Assembly (NCBI GenBank): GCA_013044365.1 | Contig: JABEUP010000049.1 | Span: forward strand, 1 to 7,204 | Direction of reading: 5' to 3' | Source: Acidimicrobiaceae bacterium | GTDB lineage: Bacteria > Actinomycetota > Acidimicrobiia > Acidimicrobiales > Acidimicrobiaceae | Length of the DNA stretch: 7,204 bases | Part shown: in pieces, positions 1-6,489 of the stretch | Layout of the letters: every line of letters begins with the position of its first letter | Position numbering within the stretch: the first letter of the stretch is position 1 | Notes under the pieces: generated by a model | What the model was told of the DNA's origin: nothing | Database searches by the model: none | Seen by the model: the letters and a program-made list of their open reading frames with translations, nothing else | Translations under genes and position numbers: made by a program

Positions 1-1
1 G

Positions 2-427
2 CCATCGGTATTCGCCGGAGTTCTGTTCCTCACCTTGCTGGCCTCCAAAGGCCGATACTTCAAAGCAAGGAGGGTGCCCCCTTGGCACAGTGCCACAATA
101 GGGGTGGAGGGAAATGCTAGCTATACGGCATTCGGATTTACAAATCTGCTACGCCACGTCCTTGCCAATGTTCTGGGTAGCGTTCGGGAAAGAGAAAGAA
201 TCTATCCAGAACGCGAACACGGCGAACAACAGCTTGCACACACAATTCGATACGAAACCAGAGTTACCGAACCAGTTCAAGCCTTTGTTTATCGCCCGGC
301 AGCCGCCGCCATTTTTGCTACAGTCAGATTTGTAAAGCATCTTCAGTCTGGACGGCTCGAAGCATACGTCGGGTATATGTTGATAGTACTCCTAATAACG
401 CTTGTACTCATTGCAAGCTTTTGGTAA
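2..427 (+). CDS. C-terminal part of a HyfB/NuoL-like proton-conducting membrane subunit (5' end outside window)
   Basis: The reading frame is open from the left edge (first full codon at base 2) to TAA at 425-427, giving 141 visible residues of a protein that starts upstream. It matches the C-terminal layout of the hydrogenase-4 component B / NADH-quinone oxidoreductase chain 5 family. First comes the end of a hydrophobic helix (about residues 2-15), then a soluble linker with the typical YTAFGF segment, then a polar stretch ending in an ETRVTEP/YRP element. An LQSGRLEAYVGYM motif leads into a last membrane helix (about residues 121-140) that ends the chain. In this family such subunits translocate protons or cations in the inner membrane, as part of Hyf/Hyc, Mrp or complex I-like assemblies. 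Which assembly this one serves cannot be told without the upstream genes. A universal stress protein follows after 12 bp, so the two are probably co-transcribed. Confidence 0.8.
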   Translation, partial: PSVFAGVLFLTLLASKGRYFKARRVPPWHSATIGVEGNASYTAFGFTNLLRHVLANVLGSVRERERIYPEREHGEQQLAHTIRYETRVTEPVQAFVYRPAAAAIFATVRFVKHLQSGRLEAYVGYMLIVLLITLVLIASFW

Positions 428-431
428 GGAG
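426..431 (+). promoter_or_regulatory. Shine-Dalgarno site of the universal stress protein gene
   Basis: AAGGAG overlaps the stop codon of the preceding membrane-subunit gene and lies 8 nt before the ATG at 440. This supports that start and suggests translation follows directly from the upstream gene in one transcript. Confidence 0.75.
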
Positions 432-439
432 ATGAAAGT

Positions 440-913
440 ATGAGCACTCAACCATCAAGGGCGAGTAGAAGAATTCACAGGATCCTGGTAGGATTTGACG
501 GATCGGCTGCGGCAAATGAAGCGGTCCGATTGGCTTTGGACCTGGCAGCAATGTTGGACGCGGAATTAACCTTGATTGGCGTCTTGAACAACACGAAACT
601 TTTTGAGTCCGCCGAGGATGAGGCACTTTCCGAACAAGACGCTAAAGCAAGCTTCACGGAGAAAACTGCTCCGTTCGTTGAAAGAGCGAATCAGCTTTCA
701 ATAATTATGTCAACTATCCCCACCTCATCCGAAGAAAATCCGGCTGATCTAATAGCTAGACACGCTCAAGCGCATGGCTTCGACCTCATTGTTGTCGGTA
801 ATCATGGCGAGGATCAGATTTTTCATGGTGGATTGGGTAAGGTACTGGAAAAACTTCTCAGGCACTCCCAAATTCCGGTCCTGGTTGTTCCCGCGCACTC
901 CAGTCATATTTAA
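440..913 (+). CDS. Universal stress protein (UspA family), single domain
   Basis: 157 residues, the usual size of a single-domain cytoplasmic Usp. The N-terminal beta strand and nucleotide-contact segment ILVGFDGS (residues 15-22) is followed by a helix and strand (ALDLAAML...LTLIGVL). The C-terminal part has the Usp signature DLIVVGNHG and ends in a PVLVVP strand. The ATP-binding motif G-2x-G-9x-G-(S/T) is nearly complete: G120, G123 and G133 are at the right spacing, but the last position is Lys134 instead of Ser/Thr. Usp proteins of this type bind ATP and act in starvation, redox or hypoxia responses, often as regulators of other proteins. Position 12 bp after a HyfB-like subunit, with a good Shine-Dalgarno, suggests co-expression and a link to respiratory or energy stress. 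That link is inference. The specific role is unknown. Confidence 0.9.
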   Translation: MSTQPSRASRRIHRILVGFDGSAAANEAVRLALDLAAMLDAELTLIGVLNNTKLFESAEDEALSEQDAKASFTEKTAPFVERANQLSIIMSTIPTSSEENPADLIARHAQAHGFDLIVVGNHGEDQIFHGGLGKVLEKLLRHSQIPVLVVPAHSSHI

Positions 914-1080
914 CTGGCAGAACCAGCACCTCTCAACGCGCATACCTTTCAGAAACGAAGCACCAATCCCAAAATATCAAAGAAAGCGAAGCGGATGTTA
1001 TGACCGGTACAGTCTCCAAAAGGCAGCTTCCCCACGATTGTTAGTTAACATTTAGGCTCATTCCCAATCCAAAATATATT
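914..1080. other. Intergenic gap between convergent genes; no clear terminator
   Basis: This 167-bp gap lies between the 3' ends of the stress-protein gene (plus) and the aldo/keto reductase gene (minus). I looked for a GC-rich hairpin followed by a T run on either strand and found only weak pairings (CTGG/CCAG at its left end, and TGTTAGTTAACA at 1039-1050), none with a proper T tract. No coding sequence is supported here. Confidence 0.6.
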
Positions 1081-2046
1081 TCAGTGATGTCTAATGAGTG
1101 TCTTCAAATCAGTCAGTAGTGCTCCCGGACCAATTGGCTCGAACTGGCTTGACATTTCATCGAGCGTATCAATTTCATCCCTGGAAAGTTCTATCTCTGC
1201 TGCGGCAACATTGGATTCAAGCTGCGCAACATTGGCGGCACCAGGAATTGCGCTCACATTTGGCTTGGCAATCAACCATGCCAGTGCTATTTGAGAGCTC
1301 GTGGCATCGTGACTCTTCGCTATCTGAGCCAACTTGTCCAACAGCGGTCTTACCCTGTTCAGATTTACCGGATAAAAGAACTTTCGAGCAGCCCTCATCC
1401 CTTTTGGGCGGTTACTTGAGCTGTACTTTCCACTCAGTACTCCCTGTTCAAGCGGGGAATACGCAATGATCATCCTGTTATTTGCCTGCGCGAAAGGGAG
1501 CAACTCCGCTTCTGGGCCCCGAGTCAAAAGAGAAAAGTGAACCTGATTCGAAATTATCGGCTTTCCTAACGATATCTCCGCGCTTCTCCATTGGTTTAGT
1601 GAAAAGTTTGAAACTCCCACGTTTGCAACCAATCCATCATTCAGTAACTCCCGAAGTCCCTTTGTAGTCTCAGATATCGGTACAACCGGATTTGGCCAGT
1701 GCAACTGATAAAGGTCAAGGGAATCGACTTGGAGCCTGGCTGCACTTGCCTGAGCCCGAGATCGCACCAAAGAACGGATTGGAAAAATTGGGAACAGCTT
1801 GGTGGCAATATAAACCTGATCTCGCAGGCCGGAAATTGCTTTCCCCACTACCGTCTCAGATTTGCCGAAACCATAAAATTCAGCAGTGTCGATTAGGTTC
1901 ACCCCAAGCTCAAGAGCTCTGTGAACAAGATCAAATGCGGTCTTCTCTGCATACTCGGCACCATAACCCCATTCCTTGGAACCGAATTGCCAAGTCCCGA
2001 GACCGATAGACGAAACTTTCACGCCTGACACTTCTAGGTATTTCAT
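1081..2046 (-). CDS. Aldo/keto reductase family oxidoreductase
   Basis: 321 residues, a full-length AKR of the (beta/alpha)8-barrel type acting in the cytoplasm with NAD(P)H. The catalytic tetrad is complete: Asp53 and Tyr58 in DTAEFYG, Lys83 in IATK, and His116 in LYQLHWP. Other family marks are GLGTWQFG (15-22), GVSNFS in the middle, NQVHFSLL, and the cofactor-side segment AYSPLEQGVLSGKY. The C-terminal region has AIPGAANVAQLESN, the usual nucleotide-phosphate-binding part. The substrate cannot be told from sequence; the protein resembles general aldehyde/ketone reductases of the YajO/Tas-like group. It lies 39 bp downstream of the SDR gene on the same strand, so read-through is likely. Its ATG has no Shine-Dalgarno but is preceded by TAATCT 6 nt upstream, so it may also have its own leaderless transcript. 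Confidence 0.92.
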   Translation of the reverse strand: MKYLEVSGVKVSSIGLGTWQFGSKEWGYGAEYAEKTAFDLVHRALELGVNLIDTAEFYGFGKSETVVGKAISGLRDQVYIATKLFPIFPIRSLVRSRAQASAARLQVDSLDLYQLHWPNPVVPISETTKGLRELLNDGLVANVGVSNFSLNQWRSAEISLGKPIISNQVHFSLLTRGPEAELLPFAQANNRMIIAYSPLEQGVLSGKYSSSNRPKGMRAARKFFYPVNLNRVRPLLDKLAQIAKSHDATSSQIALAWLIAKPNVSAIPGAANVAQLESNVAAAEIELSRDEIDTLDEMSSQFEPIGPGALLTDLKTLIRHH

Positions 2047-2052
2047 ATTGCT

Positions 2053-2058
2053 AGATTA
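2053..2058 (-). promoter_or_regulatory. Candidate -10 box for a leaderless aldo/keto reductase transcript
   Basis: TAATCT (TAnnnT form) ends 6 nt before the ATG at 2046, which would place the transcription start at or near the start codon. No Shine-Dalgarno is visible in the 39-bp gap. No good -35 is seen at 16-18 nt; a TTGACG lies only 8 nt upstream. The call rests on spacing and the lack of a ribosome binding site. Confidence 0.35.
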
Positions 2059-2085
2059 GCCCAAAACGTCAAGCTATTTCGAGGC

Positions 2086-2853
2086 CTATTTGGGTGCCAT
2101 TCTAAGGGCCCCGTCAAGCCTGATCACCTCGCCATTGAGGTAGCCATTTTTAACTATCATTTCGACTAGAAGCGCATAATCTAGTGGGATTCCCAATCTT
2201 TTAGGGAATGGCACACTGGAAGCGAGAGCCGCTCGAGCCTCTTCGGGAAGCTGTCCTAATAGCGGAGTATCAATGATTCCCGGTGCGATCGTCATAACTC
2301 GAATTCCTACGCTGGAAAGATCTCTTGCCGCAGGTAGCGTAAGCCCAACGACACCTCCTTTGGAAGCAGAATACGCAATTTGACCGATCTGGCCATCGTA
2401 CGCCGCCACCGAAGCAGTATTAATCACCACTCCCCGCTCGTTGTCGCCCATCGGTTCATTCGAGGCCATTAATGATGACGCCAGCCTTAGCACATTGAAG
2501 GTCCCAATTAAGTTGGTTCGAATGATCCTCTCAAAAGCGGCCAAATCATGAGGTGTGCCATCCCTGTTTACAACCCTTCCGGCATGTCCTATCCCGGCGC
2601 AGTTTACGACCAAACGCAACGGCCGGGACTCCACTGCCTTTTGCAGTGCTCGCACCACATCAACCTCGACAGTCACGTCTCCGGTAGCCCAATTAACAGA
2701 ATTACCAATTTCCTGCGCCTTGGAAGCTACACGGTCTTCGTCGCGATCAAAGATGGTGACAAGCGCGCCAAGATCGGATAAATGTTTAGCAGTGGCGGCA
2801 CCCAAGCCTGAAGCACCACCTGTAATAAAAGCAGAAAGCTCAGAAATCTCCAT
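2086..2853 (-). CDS. 3-hydroxyacyl-CoA dehydrogenase, HSD10-like short-chain dehydrogenase/reductase
   Basis: 255 residues, the usual length of a classical SDR. The Rossmann motif TGGASGLG is at residues 11-18. Asp36 at the end of the second strand predicts NAD rather than NADP. NCAG is at 84-87, followed by the structural Asn114. The catalytic Ser148, Tyr161 and Lys165 lie in INTASVAAYDGQ and YSASK. The middle and end match the HSD17B10 / type-2 3-hydroxyacyl-CoA dehydrogenase subgroup closely: NEP...RGVVINTAS, TLPAARDL, MTIAPG, VPFPKRLG and LNGEVIRLDGALRM. These enzymes oxidise 3-hydroxyacyl-CoA, including 2-methyl-3-hydroxybutyryl-CoA, in fatty-acid and isoleucine breakdown. The exact substrate here is inferred. 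The start is set by homology (METHIONINE ten residues before TGG is standard). There is no Shine-Dalgarno; a TAnnnT box 6 nt upstream suggests a leaderless message. The aldo/keto reductase follows after 39 bp. Confidence 0.92.
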   Translation of the reverse strand: MEISELSAFITGGASGLGAATAKHLSDLGALVTIFDRDEDRVASKAQEIGNSVNWATGDVTVEVDVVRALQKAVESRPLRLVVNCAGIGHAGRVVNRDGTPHDLAAFERIIRTNLIGTFNVLRLASSLMASNEPMGDNERGVVINTASVAAYDGQIGQIAYSASKGGVVGLTLPAARDLSSVGIRVMTIAPGIIDTPLLGQLPEEARAALASSVPFPKRLGIPLDYALLVEMIVKNGYLNGEVIRLDGALRMAPK

Positions 2854-2859
2854 ACGACA

Positions 2860-2865
2860 AACTTA
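2860..2865 (-). promoter_or_regulatory. Candidate -10 box for a leaderless SDR transcript
   Basis: TAAGTT (TAnnnT form) ends 6 nt before the ATG at 2853, the same spacing as the box in front of the aldo/keto reductase gene. The bases between the box and the ATG hold no purine-rich ribosome binding site. A clear -35 is not visible. Confidence 0.35.
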
Positions 2866-2968
2866 GATCAACCGAACCGCCGCCACCCCGGATCTAATGA
2901 AAAGTTGCGAAATAATTGGCAGTCCAAAGAGTCGAAAGGTGGCAAGCAGGCAACGAGTACGCATATCT

Positions 2969-3436
2969 TTAAAAGAGCCGTCCCTGGCCAAAATCCGACT
3001 TTCCCATTCCGATGCTCGCCGCTTTGGTAGCCTGCTCGTTGGCAAGTTGATCGGCTTTCTCATTGAGTGCTATACCGGAATGGCCCTTAACTTTATGGAA
3101 CGTTACCATCCTGCGATCCTTGTAGAGCTGAATCAACGGACGCCATATATCCTGATTAGCGACGGCATCACCCTTGGCAGTCCTCCACCCCCTGGCTTCC
3201 CAACCCTTCCACCAACTGCTCTGGAAACAGTTAACGACGTAGGCTGAGTCTGAATAAATCGCCAGTTCACCCTCATGAGCTTTTATTGCCTCGAGAACAG
3301 CCTTGGTCTCCATGCGTTGGTTCGTCGTATGGACCTCATATCCGCCTCCCGAAACCCCGTCTTCCCGAACCCATGCCCATCCTCCTGGTCCGGGATTTCC
3401 ATAACATGCTCCATCGGTATAAATAACTTCACTCAT
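2969..3436 (-). CDS. rnhA: Ribonuclease HI
   Basis: 155 residues, the size of bacterial type 1 RNase H, which cuts the RNA strand of RNA-DNA hybrids (R-loops, Okazaki primers) in the cytoplasm with Mg2+. The whole active site is present: Asp8 in YTDGAC, Glu43 in QRMET, Asp63 in YSDSAYV, His119 in KVKGHSG, and Asp129 in EKADQLA. The substrate-handle region WWKGWEARGWRTAKG (75-89) and the NQDIW segment are also typical. The last 20 residues form a short tail beyond the catalytic fold. GAGAGG at 3444-3449 lies 7 nt before the ATG and fixes the start. The gene is divergent from aceE. The SDR follows after 115 bp and may have its own promoter. Confidence 0.95.
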   Translation of the reverse strand: MSEVIYTDGACYGNPGPGGWAWVREDGVSGGGYEVHTTNQRMETKAVLEAIKAHEGELAIYSDSAYVVNCFQSSWWKGWEARGWRTAKGDAVANQDIWRPLIQLYKDRRMVTFHKVKGHSGIALNEKADQLANEQATKAASIGMGKSDFGQGRLF

Positions 3437-3443
3437 ATGTCAG

Positions 3444-3449
3444 CCTCTC
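3444..3449 (-). promoter_or_regulatory. Shine-Dalgarno site of rnhA
   Basis: Read on the minus strand this is GAGAGG, 7 nt before the ATG at 3436. It supports that start codon for rnhA. Confidence 0.65.
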
Positions 3450-3523
3450 GAAGCCTCGCAGCGAATTTCCAGTTTCCGCTCTAGATTATTAATAGCTGAA
3501 TACAAATCTATGATCCGGTTAAC

Positions 3524-3549
3524 CATAGGGTATCAAGGTGCATAGGGTA
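3524..3549 (+). repeat. Pair of 9-bp direct repeats CATAGGGTA upstream of aceE
   Basis: CATAGGGTA occurs at 3524-3532 and again at 3541-3549, exactly 17 bp apart start to start. The reverse of its first five bases, CTATG, is at 3508-3512. The spacing is somewhat under two helical turns. This could be a regulator binding site or a duplicated -10-like element, since TAGGGT lies inside each copy. Confidence 0.6.
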
Positions 3550-3598
3550 GCTAACAAACGCCTTGAACTACTTTATTTGACTTCTAAAGAGTGGAAAT

Positions 3599-6334
3599 AT
3601 GGAACACGTGATATTTGACGGATTCTCACATCAATTACCAGATACTGACCCTGAGGAAACCCAAGAATGGGTTGACTCATTGGCCTCCGTAATCGATTCC
3701 AAAGGTCGACCACGAGCAACATACCTGCTGATGAAGCTACTGGAGAAGGCTCGGGAAACTCAGGTGGGATTCCCGGCTTCAGTTTCGACTCCATACATAA
3801 ACACAATCCCCGCAGAACAAGAACCATGGTTCCCGGGTGACGAAAATATGGAAAGACGCATTAGGGCTTTTATCCGCTGGAATGCCGCCGTTATGGTTAC
3901 TCGGGCAAATATCCTTTCTGACGGCATTGGTGGACACCTTGCAACATATGCCTCGTCAGCCTCCCTTTATGAAGTTGGATTTAACCATTTCTTTAGGGGA
4001 AAGGCCGACGGAAATTTTGGCGACCAAGTATTTATACAGGGGCACGCTTCCCCGGGCGTGTACGCCAGAGCGTTTTTGGAAGGAAGGCTCAGCGAAACCC
4101 AATTGGACAATTTCCGCCAGGAGGTTGGGGGAATCGGACTCTCGTCATATCCTCATCCCCGCCTGATGCCGCATTTGTGGCAATTTCCGACCGTGTCAAT
4201 GGGTCTGGGACCAATAAATGCTATCTACCAAGCCAGATTCAACAAGTACATTGAGCACAGGAGAATCGCCGACACCTCCTCAAGCAGAGTTTGGTGTTTC
4301 GTGGGCGACGGCGAAGTTGACGAACCCGAAACTCTTGGAGCTCTTTCCCTCGCAGCCAGGGAAAAGTTGGACAACTTAATCTTCATAGTCAACTGCAACC
4401 TGCAAAGACTCGACGGTCCAGTACGAGGTAACGGAAAGATCATTCAAGAGCTTGAGGCTGTATTCCGCGGTGCTGGCTGGAATGTGATCAAGGTCATCTG
4501 GGGAAGCGCCTGGGACAAACTTCTATCTCTTGACATCGACGGAGTCCTCCTCAACAAGATGAACACAACTCTTGACGGAGATTTTCAAAAGTATGCCACC
4601 GAATCTGGAGAGTACATTAGGGAACATTTCTTCGGACCGGATCCGCGTCTGCGCAAAATGGTTGAACACCTAAGTGACAAGGAACTACAAGACCTGCCCA
4701 GAGGCGGCCATGATTATCGAAAGCTCTACGCCGCATATAAAGCAGCCACGGAAAACGAAGGGTCGCCGACAGTAATTCTGGCAAAGACAATCAAGGGTTG
4801 GACGCTTGGACCTGAGATCGAAGCACGCAATGCGACTCACCAAATCAAAAAGATGAACAAGGCCCAATTACTTAGACTTCGGGACCGGTTGAGACTGCAT
4901 GAAGAAATCCCCGAGGAACTGCTTGACATCAAACTTCCTCCTTACTATCGGCCCAAGGAAGGATCAGAAGAATTCGAGTACCTGATATCTCGTAGAAGAT
5001 CTCTTGGTGGACCGATTCCATCACGAATTGTGCGATCAAAACCGCTGGAACCACCGACCATGGAAACTATCTCCGAATTCTTTTTAGGTTCTGCGAAACT
5101 TCCAGTATCAACGACAATGGTTTTCGCCAAGATGTTGCGCAACCTGGTTAGGGATCCTTCGGTTGGCCGTCGGATTGTTCCGATTGTCCCGGATGAGGCT
5201 CGAACTTTCGGCCTCGATGCGCTTTTCAAAGAGGTCAAGATCTACTCGTCTCAGGGGCAAAGGTACACCCCGGTTGACGCCGGTCTTCTGCTTTCCTATG
5301 CGGAATCAACCGATGGCCAAATTCTCGAGGAAGGTATCACCGAAGCTGGATCGATGGCCTCATTTACCGCGGCCGGTACGTCTTACGCAAACTTCGGTCA
5401 GCCAATGATACCCATGTACATCTTTTACTCGATGTTTGGATTTCAAAGGACAGGTGATCTGATTTGGGCAGCCAGCGACGCTCGTGCAAAGGGATTTCTC
5501 TTTGGCGCCACCGCTGGACGAACAACACTCTTGGGTGAAGGGCTGCAACACGCTGATGGCCACTCGCACGTCCTGGCCTCGACTGTGCCTAGTGTCTTGG
5601 CCTACGACCCGTCTTTCGCCTACGAACTCGGGATACTAATTAGGCACGGTTTCGAGGACATGTATGGTGAGAATGCCAGGGATTGCATCTACTACATAAC
5701 CCTTTACAACGAAAACTATGTGCAACCTTCGTTACCCGATGGGTCAACCTTCGAAGAGATTCAGGAGGGGGTGATCAAGGGAATCTACAAATGGCTTGAT
5801 GCTCCAGCGATTCCAAACACTGACGTACCCCGGAAGGCAACAATTCTTTTTTCGGGTCCGACATGGCACTTGGCCAAGCAGGCACAGGAAATTCTTGCCG
5901 AAAAATATAGCGTCGCAGCGACCTTATATTCCGTCACCTCCTACAAGAACCTCAGAGAGGACGGCCTCGAGTTGGAGAGATGGAACCGCCTCAACCCGAC
6001 ATCTCCCCCAAGGATACCTTACGTGACTAAAATTCTTTCGCACGACGACGGGCCGGTGGTAGCTGTGACCGACTTCATGAAGATCGTCCCGGATCAGATT
6101 GGCAGATTCATTCCCCGCGATGTATTTATCCCGCTTGGAACCGATGGATTTGGAAGATCCGACACCCGTGAGGCGCTGAGGCGCCACTTCGAAATCGACG
6201 CGGCACATATTGTCGTTTCGGTACTCTATGGACTCATGTCCAGCGGTGCGGCCAAGGCCGAGGAAGTTCAGGACGCCATCAACCACTTTGGAATAGATCC
6301 AAATTCCATGGACCCTAGACGTGCAAACCTGTAG
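3599..6334 (+). CDS. aceE: Pyruvate dehydrogenase E1 component, homodimeric type
   Basis: 911 residues, complete, close to E. coli (887) and mycobacterial AceE. It decarboxylates pyruvate with thiamine diphosphate and passes the acetyl group to lipoyl-E2, feeding acetyl-CoA to the citric acid cycle. The ThDP/Mg motif runs from GDG (236-238) to NCN (265-267), with Asp237 and Asn267 at the expected spacing. Active-site histidines are His113 (GGHLATY), His149 (QGHASPG), His371 (GGHDYRK, flexible loop) and His651/His655 (QHADGH). Glu582 in ITEAG is the likely cofactor-activating glutamate, and PDEARTFG (531-538) is conserved. The N-terminal LPDTDPEET block matches the actinobacterial type. An in-frame TGA at 3578-3580 makes ATG 3599 the earliest ATG; its Shine-Dalgarno (GAGTGG) is weak. 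No E2 or E3 gene is adjacent, which is usual for actinobacterial aceE. Confidence 0.97.
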   Translation: MEHVIFDGFSHQLPDTDPEETQEWVDSLASVIDSKGRPRATYLLMKLLEKARETQVGFPASVSTPYINTIPAEQEPWFPGDENMERRIRAFIRWNAAVMVTRANILSDGIGGHLATYASSASLYEVGFNHFFRGKADGNFGDQVFIQGHASPGVYARAFLEGRLSETQLDNFRQEVGGIGLSSYPHPRLMPHLWQFPTVSMGLGPINAIYQARFNKYIEHRRIADTSSSRVWCFVGDGEVDEPETLGALSLAAREKLDNLIFIVNCNLQRLDGPVRGNGKIIQELEAVFRGAGWNVIKVIWGSAWDKLLSLDIDGVLLNKMNTTLDGDFQKYATESGEYIREHFFGPDPRLRKMVEHLSDKELQDLPRGGHDYRKLYAAYKAATENEGSPTVILAKTIKGWTLGPEIEARNATHQIKKMNKAQLLRLRDRLRLHEEIPEELLDIKLPPYYRPKEGSEEFEYLISRRRSLGGPIPSRIVRSKPLEPPTMETISEFFLGSAKLPVSTTMVFAKMLRNLVRDPSVGRRIVPIVPDEARTFGLDALFKEVKIYSSQGQRYTPVDAGLLLSYAESTDGQILEEGITEAGSMASFTAAGTSYANFGQPMIPMYIFYSMFGFQRTGDLIWAASDARAKGFLFGATAGRTTLLGEGLQHADGHSHVLASTVPSVLAYDPSFAYELGILIRHGFEDMYGENARDCIYYITLYNENYVQPSLPDGSTFEEIQEGVIKGIYKWLDAPAIPNTDVPRKATILFSGPTWHLAKQAQEILAEKYSVAATLYSVTSYKNLREDGLELERWNRLNPTSPPRIPYVTKILSHDDGPVVAVTDFMKIVPDQIGRFIPRDVFIPLGTDGFGRSDTREALRRHFEIDAAHIVVSVLYGLMSSGAAKAEEVQDAINHFGIDPNSMDPRRANL

Positions 6335-6489
6335 GCGGGAGATTCAAGATCTTTAGCAAAGATAACTCGACCAACAAATTGGGAAGAAAATATTTCCCCG
6401 CATTTGAAGGTTCCCTACTCTCGCCGACATACTTTTCTCATCAAACCAAGAAACACGAAATTCCAATTCCCGATAGGAGGTGACTAAAT
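6335..6489. other. Intergenic region between aceE and the HhH-GPD gene
   Basis: This 155-bp stretch holds two small AT-rich hairpins: ATCTTT-AGC-AAAGAT (6349-6363) just after the aceE stop, and a GGGAA/TTCCC stem with an A-rich loop further on. Neither has a following T run, so neither is a convincing terminator. No CTGAGA or other thiamine-riboswitch core is visible. A promoter for the downstream genes probably lies here, but I cannot place it. Confidence 0.5.
6475..6483 (+). promoter_or_regulatory. Perfect, extended Shine-Dalgarno site
   Basis: AGGAGGTGA is an uninterrupted 9-base complement to the usual 3' end of 16S rRNA. The AGGAGG core ends 9 nt before the ATG at 6490. It is the strongest ribosome binding site in the window and fixes the start of the HhH-GPD gene. 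Through the stop/start overlap it may also drive thiE. Confidence 0.85.

Larger units (their letters stand above)
3437..3598. promoter_or_regulatory. Divergent control region between rnhA and aceE
   Basis: This 162-bp AT-rich spacer must hold the promoters for both rnhA (leftward) and aceE (rightward). It contains the 8-bp palindrome GGTTAACC (3517-3524) and a 9-bp direct repeat. A possible rightward promoter is TTAACC (3519-3524), 18 nt, then TAGGGT (3543-3548), which would give a leader of roughly 45 nt for aceE. A second, poorer choice is TTGAAC (3563-3568) with TAAAGA (3585-3590). No thiamine-riboswitch motif is visible. Exact start sites cannot be decided by eye. Confidence 0.4.

Noticed and set aside
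1039..1050. Small inverted repeat TGTTAGTTAACA between convergent genes
   Set aside because: Loop too small for a full stem and no T tract; not a terminator.
774..1055. 93-residue plus-strand frame overlapping the end of the stress-protein gene
   Set aside because: Begins inside the Usp signature region in another frame, without a ribosome binding site or recognisable fold.
963..1076. Near-identical copies of CCAATCC(C)AAAATAT at 963-977 and 1064-1076
   Set aside because: Short, AT-rich, differing by one base insertion, and not placed as boundaries of anything; likely chance.
1098..1469. 123-residue open frame on the plus strand opposite the aldo/keto reductase
   Set aside because: Antisense to a gene with a complete catalytic tetrad; its composition looks like a translated complement, with no recognisable domain.
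2067..2072. TTGACG as a -35 for the aldo/keto reductase gene
   Set aside because: Only 8 nt from the TAATCT box, and no -10 at 16-18 nt downstream of it.
5924..6286. 120-residue open frame on the minus strand inside aceE
   Set aside because: Lies entirely within a clear aceE coding region, has no family resemblance and no ribosome binding site; a shadow frame.
6349..6363. Terminator hairpin after aceE (ATCTTT-AGC-AAAGAT)
   Set aside because: The stem is only 6 bp and AT-rich, with no T run after it; too weak to call.
6335..6489. Thiamine (TPP) riboswitch upstream of the HhH-GPD/thiE pair
   Set aside because: No CTGAGA core or other conserved THI-box segments are visible in this gap, nor in the aceE leader.
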